NCBI RefSeq assembly: GCF_019430945.1
Contig: NZ_JAHYCB010000003.1
Location: forward strand, 558,001-622,000
Length of the DNA: 64,000 nucleotides
Source: Neorhizobium populisoli
GTDB lineage: Bacteria; Pseudomonadota; Alphaproteobacteria; Rhizobiales; Rhizobiaceae
Direction: 5' to 3'
Of the stretch, positions 57,942 to 64,000 are shown one piece after another (the stretch's first letter is position 1; the number at the start of each line of letters is the position of its first letter). Below the pieces are notes generated by a model. That model was not told the DNA's origin. It saw only the letters and a list, made by a program, of their open reading frames with translations, and did no database searches. Made by a program: the position numbers and the translations under genes.

Positions 57942-60036
57942 CTGGCTGCCGGTCCGCGAAGTCTCGCTGACCATCTCGCCCGGCAGCCCGCTCGATTTTT
58001 CCGGTTTCCTGGCCAATGACCCGATCGGCCCGGCCAACCGGCTGACGATCGGCGCGAACGGCCGTCTGGCGCGCGCCGACACCCCTGACAAACCCGCCCC
58101 GATGATGTGCGCCTCGCTGGCCTGGAGCCCTGCTTCCGGCGGTTTTCCGAACCATGCGGACGCCGACATCTACGCCAGGCAGTTGGCCATGCACGGCTAC
58201 AACATGGCGCGTTTCCATTTTCTCGATGGAAGCCTGATGTACGGCCAGAAGAAGGATTTCGACTTCAACCCGGAAATCCTCGACCGCATCCAGTATCTCA
58301 TGGCGGCGCTGAAGAAGAACGGCATCTACTGGATGGTCGAAGGCCTGACTTCCTGGCGCGGCGGCTACGGCAATTTCGACGACCGCTGGTCACCTTCCGA
58401 AGGCCTGAAGCTTGAGGTCAATTTCGAAGACAAGCCCTTCGAACACTGGAAGAAGCTGGTCACGGCGATCTTCACCAAGGTCAATCCCTATACCGGCGTC
58501 GCTCCCATCCGCGACGATGCGCTGAGCGTCTTCATCCTCGCCAACGAAAACAGCATGGAATTCGAGACGGTCGTGCATGACAAGCCCGGCCGCGCCTATC
58601 CTGACAGTCTCGAAAAGCCGTTCAACGAATGGCTGCGCAAGAAATACGGCTCGACCCAGGCATTGCGCGCCGTCTGGCCCGATCTGAAGGCGAACGAGCG
58701 GCTGGAAAATGCCTCAGTGCGCATGCCGGCAGAGCGCTATGTTCCGAACCCGCGCCTGCGCGACCTGCAGGCTTTTTATGTGGAGGCCGAAAAAGCCAAT
58801 ATCGCCCGCATGACCAAGGTCGTCCGCGATCTCGGTTATCGCGGCATCATCAGCGACTACAACAACTGGCCGACCATCCAGACAGGCCTCACCCGCAAGG
58901 ACCTGCAAGCCGTCACCATGAATACCTATCAGGACGGGGTGATGAGCTACGAGCCGGGCGCCAGCATCAAGGGCGAAAGCTCGCTCGCCGATGCCGCCAA
59001 TTACATGCGCGCCGCCGCCGCCAGCCGCTGGCTCGGCAAGCCGTTCATGATCAGCGAATGGGACCACCTGTTCTGGAATAAATACCGCTACGAAGGCGGC
59101 CTCGTCATGCCGGCCTATGCGGCGCTGCAGGGCTGGGACGCGCTTTGTCGCCACGCCCATGGTCCGATCGCGCTCGCCTATGGCGAACCTTATCCTCACA
59201 AGCGCGCCATGCTGCCTTACGCCATTGCGCTCGACCCGGTCGCCCGGGCCGGGGAAACGCTGGGCGCCCTGCTCTTCCGCCGCGGTGACGTCGCAACATC
59301 GCCGACCCGCATCCCGTTCATGGTGCGCGGCGAGGAAGACCTGAGCAACAATATGCAGGCCTATGAGCCGAGCGTGCTGACGGTTCTGTCGCTCGTTTCC
59401 GGCATCGGCCTCAAACAATCCGACGGATTGCGCGAACCGCTCGCCATCAACCAGCCGCGCGATCAGGCCGATGCCGTCGAAACGCTCGGCGAACTCAAGA
59501 AGGCAGGCCTTCTGCCGGCCAACAACCGCACGGATTTCGACAAGGGCATTGCCGAGAGCGATACCGGCCAATTGCTGCTCGACCGCGACAAGCGGCGCCT
59601 GACGCTCTCGACGCCGCATACCGAGGCTGCTGCCTTCACCGCGCTCGATGCCCCGATCGATCTTGGCGCCACGAGACTGGAACGTGCCGATGGCGCAGCA
59701 TTATTCTCCGCCTCGGCCATCGACGACGCCGCCTCGCTGGCGGACAGCAAACGCATGCTGCTGATCTTCGCAACAGACGCACGCAATACCGGCATGCGTT
59801 TTCGCGACAAGGACGAGAAGGTGATCGGGGATTTCGGCCACCTGCCGGCTTTGATCCGAAAGGGAACCGTTTCCGTCGATTTCCCGAAGCGCACCGGCCG
59901 CTGGCGGCTCTCGCCGGTCAGTCTGGAAGGCACCGTTCAGGCGCCGCTCAGAAGCGGCAACGGTCCGCTACGCTTCGACCTGACCAATGATACCCCTTCC
60001 GGCCCGACCACCTATTTCCTGCTGGAAACCGACTGA
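57868..60036 (+). CDS. Secreted clan GH-A-like glycoside hydrolase of the polysaccharide locus
   Basis: A 722-residue exported protein with signal peptide about 1-25 (MTRLVQLLTATLALTASATA, then AWPA). The core resembles a (beta/alpha)8 retaining glycosidase: MVEGLTSWRGGYGNF, SVFILANENSMEFE (acid/base Glu in the NE pair) and FMISEWDHLFW (nucleophile Glu). A C-terminal beta-rich domain follows (about 560-722). It may trim or degrade the locus polymer, or release it. The ATG at 57868 is set by GGAG 6 bp upstream and the signal peptide; it overlaps the GT2 gene by 74 bp. GH family number not assigned. Confidence 0.75.
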   Translation: MTRLVQLLTATLALTASATAAWPADWLPVREVSLTISPGSPLDFSGFLANDPIGPANRLTIGANGRLARADTPDKPAPMMCASLAWSPASGGFPNHADADIYARQLAMHGYNMARFHFLDGSLMYGQKKDFDFNPEILDRIQYLMAALKKNGIYWMVEGLTSWRGGYGNFDDRWSPSEGLKLEVNFEDKPFEHWKKLVTAIFTKVNPYTGVAPIRDDALSVFILANENSMEFETVVHDKPGRAYPDSLEKPFNEWLRKKYGSTQALRAVWPDLKANERLENASVRMPAERYVPNPRLRDLQAFYVEAEKANIARMTKVVRDLGYRGIISDYNNWPTIQTGLTRKDLQAVTMNTYQDGVMSYEPGASIKGESSLADAANYMRAAAASRWLGKPFMISEWDHLFWNKYRYEGGLVMPAYAALQGWDALCRHAHGPIALAYGEPYPHKRAMLPYAIALDPVARAGETLGALLFRRGDVATSPTRIPFMVRGEEDLSNNMQAYEPSVLTVLSLVSGIGLKQSDGLREPLAINQPRDQADAVETLGELKKAGLLPANNRTDFDKGIAESDTGQLLLDRDKRRLTLSTPHTEAAAFTALDAPIDLGATRLERADGAALFSASAIDDAASLADSKRMLLIFATDARNTGMRFRDKDEKVIGDFGHLPALIRKGTVSVDFPKRTGRWRLSPVSLEGTVQAPLRSGNGPLRFDLTNDTPSGPTTYFLLETD

Positions 60037-60125
60037 TCTTCGCCTTTCGAAAAAAATTACCGGATCAAAATAGCGGCTTGGCTGTTTCGTCTTTGGATGA
60101 AGAAAAAACCCAGGAGGCAAACCTC

Positions 60126-60341
60126 ATGGCACATGCCAGCTCGAAACACATGGGTGCCGCAGGTCACGGCAAAAGCAGCGGAAGCGGCGCGATGACGGAT
60201 ATCGATAAGGATATCCTCCCCGAAAACATGGTGCTTTCAAACCGCGACAAGGCGCAGCATTCGCGTGAGCGCGGGCTGGATGGCAAGACGGTACAGACCG
60301 AACAATACCACGATCACGAATCCAATCATCTGGACGAGTAA
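60126..60341 (+). CDS. Small hypothetical hydrophilic protein
   Basis: A 71-residue protein starting MAHASSKHMGAAGHGKSSGS after AGGAGG. It is polar and Gly/Ser/His/Asp-rich with no hydrophobic segment; LPENMVLSNRDKAQHSRERG and TEQYHDHESNHLDE suggest a disordered or small helical protein. No GSR-type promoter is visible, though neighbours have them. The family is not recognised. It resembles in character the small stress-associated proteins elsewhere in this window. Confidence 0.7.
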   Translation: MAHASSKHMGAAGHGKSSGSGAMTDIDKDILPENMVLSNRDKAQHSRERGLDGKTVQTEQYHDHESNHLDE

Positions 60342-60579
60342 ACAGCCGTCCTGATGGTTGAACGAATAACCAGATTGGGCCTGGGAAATCTCGAAAAACA
60401 CAGGCATTCACGACTGGGTGAGAAGGGTCCAAAACCCGCCCGATATCCCGCATGCGACATATCCTCCCTTGCAACAGGGGGGATAAGGAGTAGACTCCTG
60501 TCATTGCCAGCTATGGGAAAAGGGCGCTGGCGACTGGAAGACCGAACGCGCTTTCGCCCCCATTCAGGGGAGACGGAAA

Positions 60580-60792
60580 ATGAACCCGGCACCCGCAATG
60601 AATACTTTCGAGCCGAATGAACTGGCGTTCCTGCAACGCATCTTCGACGGCTGGTGCGTGGAACGCGGCATTACAGGCGGAAGCTTGAGTGCAAGCAACC
60701 TCGCAGCTCAGATCATACAGCTTTACCAGCAAGGCGTGCGGGAGGAAAAGGACCTGCAAATCCAGCTGGATGGCCTTGTATCACGCAGTTGA
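60580..60792 (+). CDS. Small hypothetical protein
   Basis: A 70-residue protein, starting at ATG 60580 or 60598, after GGGGAGACGG. Helical: NELAFLQRIFDGWCVERGIT followed by SNLAAQIIQLYQQGVREEKD. No signal or membrane segment. It lies between two stress-type genes and has a hairpin (arms TATCCTCCC/GGGGGGATA) about 100 bp upstream. Family not recognised. Of the 238 bp before it (60342-60579) no other gene is supported. Confidence 0.68.
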   Translation: MNPAPAMNTFEPNELAFLQRIFDGWCVERGITGGSLSASNLAAQIIQLYQQGVREEKDLQIQLDGLVSRS

Positions 60793-60844
60793 CCCGTGCT
60801 GGCCGCTAAGTCCAATAGCGGCCGGCTGACTTTCCATATGGCGA

Positions 60845-61357
60845 CTATCTCTTCGCCAGCAGATCGCGCTCATCGCGCATCAGGAACACGCGGGTAATGA
60901 CGTCGAGATTGGTCTCAAGCCAGTCAGCCATGGCGACCTCTTCGGCCAGGATACCTTCAAACACATCTCTTGCCTGATGCTCGTCCAGTTCGTCGGCAGT
61001 GGCGATCAGCACGCGATATTGCGCGATCTGCAGGTGCGAGAACGCATAACCGTTCATCGCACCTTTCACCACCTCGTCATTGTTCAACATGCCGCCGACC
61101 CCTTGTGCCCGCGCGGCAAGCCGTGCGGCCATGTCTTTCAAGACGAGGACCCCATTTGTCGCGGAATACCGGTCGAGCATTTCCTTCAGAACCTGCGCAT
61201 GTTTGATGGTTTCGGCGAGATGATCGTCGATGCGCTGCTTAAACTCCGGATAGCTCTCGATCCGCCGCGACTGGGCGGTAAGCATGGTGATTGCCTGCTC
61301 TTCCATGGCGTGCGCCGCGCGCAGCCAGGCCAGGAAATTGTCTCGGGCATGGGTCAT
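60845..61357 (-). CDS. Ferritin-like protein, YciE/DUF892-type, second copy
   Basis: A 170-residue all-helical protein starting MTHARDNFLAWLRAAHAMEE. Glu and His ligands of the ferritin-like fold lie in AAHAMEEQ, ETIKHAQ, SHLQIAQ and LAEEVAMADW. The ATG at 61357 is chosen because GGAG lies 6 bp upstream; earlier starts at 61363 and 61399 exist. A GSR-type promoter (GGAAC-N16-GGTT) lies 56 bp upstream. It is distantly related to the protein encoded at 9926, so the window has two members, each under a GSR-type promoter. Metal content is not known. Confidence 0.87.
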   Translation of the reverse strand: MTHARDNFLAWLRAAHAMEEQAITMLTAQSRRIESYPEFKQRIDDHLAETIKHAQVLKEMLDRYSATNGVLVLKDMAARLAARAQGVGGMLNNDEVVKGAMNGYAFSHLQIAQYRVLIATADELDEHQARDVFEGILAEEVAMADWLETNLDVITRVFLMRDERDLLAKR

Positions 61358-61413
61358 TCGCATCTCCACGTCGTTTCGTGCTCGGAAGGCGGATGGCACA
61401 ATTGCGGAGCTTC

Positions 61414-61438
61414 AACCCCTGAACGAAGGCGAGGTTCC
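61414..61438 (-). promoter_or_regulatory. EcfG-type promoter candidate for the ferritin-like gene
   Basis: The minus strand reads GGAAC (61438-61434), 16 bp, GGTT (61417-61414), 57 bp before the start codon. Confidence 0.6.
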
Positions 61439-61520
61439 GTTTATGGCCTCCGATACGGAACATTTGCCGCCTGTCATGAATTGTCCCGATGCGTATTGAA
61501 CAGCCAAAGAGGCTAGGATT

Positions 61521-61691
61521 ATGACACGCACCACCAAGGCAAATACCGTTCTCGGCGCAATCATCGTCGTATTTCTGATGCTCGCGGTCGGTTATTACGT
61601 GACCGGTCCTTCGACGGAAACGGCCCAGAATCCCCAACCGAACCCGGCACCGGCCACCGATCAGACCCAGACGGGTTCGATCAATCGCTGA
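61521..61691 (+). CDS. Small single-pass membrane protein
   Basis: A 56-residue protein from ATG 61521. A basic start (MTRTTKANTV) leads into one helix (LGAIIVVFLMLAVGYYV) and a Pro/Gln/Thr-rich periplasmic tail. It resembles the small membrane peptides common in rhizobial stress regions. A loose GGCTAGG element precedes it, so the start signal is weak. No family recognised. It is shorter than many callers accept but its membrane topology and codon usage support it. Confidence 0.65.
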   Translation: MTRTTKANTVLGAIIVVFLMLAVGYYVTGPSTETAQNPQPNPAPATDQTQTGSINR

Positions 61692-61706
61692 TGCGACAAT
61701 TTGCGG

Positions 61707-61731
61707 GGAACAATGCCCCAACAGGGCTGTT
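61707..61731 (+). promoter_or_regulatory. EcfG-type promoter candidate for the Pro-rich small gene
   Basis: GGAAC (61707-61711), 16 bp, TGTT (61728-61731), 27 bp before the ATG at 61759. Confidence 0.6.
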
Positions 61732-61758
61732 GTGGATTTAGGAATAAGGAGTATATCC

Positions 61759-61959
61759 ATGATCCCTAATCCTCGCGAACCAAGCGAGCAACCGCCGATG
61801 CCGCCACCTGGCTGGACACCGGAGCCACCGATCAACGAACCGGAACCGGACCGACTTCCGGACGAAGCGCCCTTGCCCAATCCGGATGAAAACCCGAATC
61901 CGCCGGCCTACAGCCGCCGGGCAATTGAGCGATCGATTGAGAAAAGCTGGCGCGTCTAA
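61759..61959 (+). CDS. Small proline-rich protein
   Basis: A 66-residue protein starting MIPNPREPSEQPPMPPPGWT after AAGGAGTATATCC. Over 25 percent Pro, with Glu and Asn; only the C-terminal SRRAIERSIEKSWRV looks helical. Probably disordered. It has a GSR-type promoter 28 bp upstream and is followed after 14 bp by another small gene, so the two likely share a transcript. Family not recognised. Confidence 0.7.
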   Translation: MIPNPREPSEQPPMPPPGWTPEPPINEPEPDRLPDEAPLPNPDENPNPPAYSRRAIERSIEKSWRV

Positions 61960-61973
61960 GCGCCGCGAGGTAC

Positions 61974-62177
61974 ATGATGAACATGCACAGTCACATGCGA
62001 ATAGAAAATAGTACCAACCACGTCACGACCGAAAAACCCCCGAAAGCCGGACTTTGGAAACTGTTGGTCGCAGCAGTCCTGATCCTCGCCGGTCTGGTTG
62101 CCGCGATCGAATTCTTCGGCGGCAGAAACAGCAACTTCGCTGCAGACCACCCGCAGCTGACGACGCTGGTTGAATAA
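61974..62177 (+). CDS. Small single-pass membrane protein
   Basis: A 67-residue protein with a polar Met/His/Asn N-terminus, one membrane helix (LWKLLVAAVLILAGLVAAIE, about 27-46) and a short tail. Starts 14 bp after the Pro-rich gene, suggesting read-through from the GSR-type promoter at 61707. Either of two adjacent ATGs (61974, 61977) could be used. No family recognised. Orientation with the N-terminus inside is likely from the flanking charges. Confidence 0.68.
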   Translation: MMNMHSHMRIENSTNHVTTEKPPKAGLWKLLVAAVLILAGLVAAIEFFGGRNSNFAADHPQLTTLVE

Positions 62178-62202
62178 GCCTCGTCGGCCAATCCGCGTCT
62201 CT

Positions 62203-62228
62203 GGAACAAAGCTCAAATCTCCTGCGTT
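62203..62228 (+). promoter_or_regulatory. EcfG-type promoter for the phospholipase D-like gene
   Basis: GGAAC (62203-62207), 17 bp, CGTT (62225-62228), a full consensus match, 21 bp before the GTG at 62250. Confidence 0.7.
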
Positions 62229-62249
62229 CATCCGTCAGAATATGACGAG

Positions 62250-63764
62250 GTGGCGCAGGTGGACGTGACAAATCAGACGATTCCTTTCCGGGAAGCGGAA
62301 ATCTCATTCGACCCTATCATCAAGCCCGGCCGCAATGCCTGGCGCAGCGCGCGAGCCGAAAAGCTCGCCGTGCTGATTGATGGCGAGGATTATTTCCGCC
62401 GCCTTTCACAGGTTCTGCCGCGAGCGGAACGTTCGATCTTCATCGTCGGCTGGGATTTCAATCCCGACATCCGTCTTGATCCCCGCGATCCGGGGAGCGA
62501 GACGGTTGGAATGCTGTTGCGCCGGCTGGTCGAGCAAAAACCTGCATTGGAAGTCCGCGTGCTCGTCTGGGGCATGGGGCCGGTCTATTCCGGCAAAAGC
62601 CTCAGAATGTTCGGCAAGATGGACTGGAGCGACCATCCGCGCATTCGGCTGGAATTCGATTTCGACCATCCGCTGCGTGCCAGCCATCATCAGAAGATCG
62701 TTGCGATCGATGACAAGACCGCTTTTCTCGGCGGTATCGACCTGACCGCACGTCGCTGGGACGACCGCAGCCATGCTGTCATCAATCCGCTCCGCAAGCA
62801 GCCGGATGGCACGCCCTACGGTCCCGTCCACGACATGCAGACCATCATCACCGGCGGCACGGCCAAGCTGATCGGTGATCTGGTGCGCCGTCGCTGGAGA
62901 AAGGCGACCCATGAAGTGCTCGAACCTTTCGAGGTGCCGGGCGAAAACCCCTGGCCTGACCACCTCGAGCCGACTGTCACCGACTGCAATACGGGCTTGG
63001 CCCTCACCGAACCCTGGAAGTGGAAAGGTCGCCGCGGCCACCGCGAGGCGATCCGCCTGACGCATGATGCGCTGAAGGCCGCCAAACGCCATCTTTATAT
63101 CGAGACGCAATATCTCGCCTCTTTCGGCGTCGCGCGAACGCTGGCGAAGCGCCTGCGCAAAACTGACGGTCCGGAAATCATCGTCATCGTCACGCGGGAA
63201 TCCCACGGCTTCCTTGAAAAGCTGATGATGGGCAACAATCGAAATCGCCTGATCCGCCGCCTCAAGCGCGCCGATCGCTACAACCGTCTGCGCGTCTTTT
63301 ACGCCGCGGTTCCGGACGGCAAGGGCGGCGAGCAGGAAATCATCGTCCATTCGAAACTGATCATCGTCGATGACCGTTTCGTCCGCGTCGGATCGTCCAA
63401 CCTCAATAATCGTTCCGAGGGCCTGGATACGGAATCCGACCTTGCTTTCGAGACCAGCGATTTCAGATCTCGCAAAGCCATCCTGGCGTTGCGCAACGAC
63501 CTGCTCGCCGAACATCTCGATACCGAACCGGCCGAGGTCGCACGTCTGATCGAGGAGACCGGCTCGATGGTGGAAGCGGTCGACCGGCTGAACGTCAAGC
63601 CGCGCGGCCTTCGATCCTTCGATGTCGATCTTGCAAAGGGTGAAACGGTCTCGCTGTTCGGCACCGGCATCGTCGATCCGAAACAGCCTTTCTGGCCCAT
63701 TCCGGAAATCCAGACCTGGTTCCGGCGCGTCTTTGCACGCTTCTCACATCACCGTCTGCTCTGA
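62250..63764 (+). CDS. Phospholipase D / cardiolipin synthase-like protein
   Basis: A 504-residue member of the PLD superfamily with two HKD motifs: HHQKIVAIDDKTAFLGGID (about residue 148) and HSKLIIVDDRFVRVGSSNLN (about 370), the second completing the active site. Related proteins make cardiolipin or hydrolyse phospholipids. There is no membrane helix, as in ClsB/YbhO-like enzymes. The start is a GTG (62250 or 62259). It overlaps the convergent YbhN-family gene by 21 bp; ybhN and ybhO are neighbours in E. coli, which supports a lipid-remodelling pair. A full-consensus GSR-type promoter precedes it. Confidence 0.9.
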   Translation: MAQVDVTNQTIPFREAEISFDPIIKPGRNAWRSARAEKLAVLIDGEDYFRRLSQVLPRAERSIFIVGWDFNPDIRLDPRDPGSETVGMLLRRLVEQKPALEVRVLVWGMGPVYSGKSLRMFGKMDWSDHPRIRLEFDFDHPLRASHHQKIVAIDDKTAFLGGIDLTARRWDDRSHAVINPLRKQPDGTPYGPVHDMQTIITGGTAKLIGDLVRRRWRKATHEVLEPFEVPGENPWPDHLEPTVTDCNTGLALTEPWKWKGRRGHREAIRLTHDALKAAKRHLYIETQYLASFGVARTLAKRLRKTDGPEIIVIVTRESHGFLEKLMMGNNRNRLIRRLKRADRYNRLRVFYAAVPDGKGGEQEIIVHSKLIIVDDRFVRVGSSNLNNRSEGLDTESDLAFETSDFRSRKAILALRNDLLAEHLDTEPAEVARLIEETGSMVEAVDRLNVKPRGLRSFDVDLAKGETVSLFGTGIVDPKQPFWPIPEIQTWFRRVFARFSHHRLL

Positions 63765-64000
63765 ATAGCGGCCCCCTCGATGGCGATAATAGGCTTCCGA
63801 AATCAGGAAGGTCGGCACGCCGACCGTCAGCGGCACGAAGAAATACAAGACCCGGAACGCCACCAGCGCGCCGATCGAAGCCGTAGACGGCAGGATACCG
63901 AGCATCGTCGCCTCCAGCACGCCAAGCCCACCCGGCACGTGGCTGATCAGCGAGGCGATATTGGCGGTCACATAGGCGCTCGCGACCTGCAGATAACCCG
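63744..64000 (-). CDS. YbhN/lysylphosphatidylglycerol synthase-like membrane protein, N-terminus cut
   Basis: The C-terminal 85 codons of a membrane protein running past the window edge. The frame has VPGGLGVLEATML, the family's conserved loop, then helices (IGALVAFRVLYFFVPLTVGV) and ends in HRGGRYSEQTVM. Members of the LPG_synthase_TM family (UPF0104) are multi-pass proteins of unsettled function. The N-terminal part is outside the window. It converges with the PLD-like gene. Confidence 0.82.
   Translation of the reverse strand, partial: GYLQVASAYVTANIASLISHVPGGLGVLEATMLGILPSTASIGALVAFRVLYFFVPLTVGVPTFLISEAYYRHRGGRYSEQTVM

Overview
This window looks like a chromosomal segment of a member of the Rhizobiaceae (Rhizobium, Neorhizobium or Agrobacterium group). 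The grounds are a high G+C content, promoters of the alphaproteobacterial general stress response (GSR) type, dispersed palindromic repeats of the kind described from rhizobia, two Ku genes beside a PE-LIG-POL LigD, an HWE-family histidine kinase, and TctABC and DctBD-like systems. No rRNA, tRNA, CRISPR array, transposase or phage gene was seen.

Region A (1-29.4 kb) reads as a stress-response island. It holds a PQQ glucose dehydrogenase (cut by the window edge), an EcfG-like ECF sigma factor with a 22-codon downstream ORF, Ku-LigD plus a second Ku (non-homologous end joining), an orphan NepR-like protein, two BON-domain proteins, a YciE-type ferritin-like protein, a DUF2934 protein, glycogen synthase, GlgX and TreZ, a cytochrome c oxidase operon (subunit II, fused I+III, CtaG, triheme cytochrome c), a PfpI/DJ-1 protein, a type IB topoisomerase, an HWE kinase and several small proteins of unknown function. 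I count 16 sites here fitting GGAAC-N16/17-NGTT in correctly oriented upstream gaps, several in divergent pairs. One lies upstream of the sigma gene itself and one upstream of a 25-codon membrane micro-ORF.

Region B (29.5-35.1 kb) is a sugar ABC transporter (binding protein, two permeases, ATPase) divergent from a LacI-family regulator, with two matching 18-bp operator-like sites between them. Region C (35.3-43.4 kb) is a TctABC carboxylate transporter, an FAD oxidoreductase and a DctB/DctD-like two-component pair whose activator carries GAFPGA in place of GAFTGA. Region D (43.6-45.5 kb) is a DUF4126 membrane protein coupled to a MerA/Lpd-like flavoprotein.

Region E (45.5-60.0 kb) is a tightly coupled exopolysaccharide locus: AsnB-like amidotransferase, flippase, GNAT-like protein, chain-length regulator, polymerase/ligase, NodB-type deacetylase, three glycosyltransferases and a secreted clan GH-A-like glycosidase. 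Most junctions overlap by 4-8 bp. No initiating sugar-phosphate transferase, outer-membrane exporter or tyrosine kinase is present in the window.

Region F (60.1-64 kb) returns to stress genes: five small proteins, a second ferritin-like protein, and a phospholipase D/cardiolipin-synthase-like protein convergent with a YbhN-family membrane protein (cut by the window edge). Three more GSR-type promoters occur here. Three copies of a ~135-bp palindromic mosaic repeat (7.3, 18.1 and 35.1 kb) and one different palindromic element (37.3 kb) lie in intergenic gaps; the 18.1-kb copy is read through in frame at the 5' end of ctaG.
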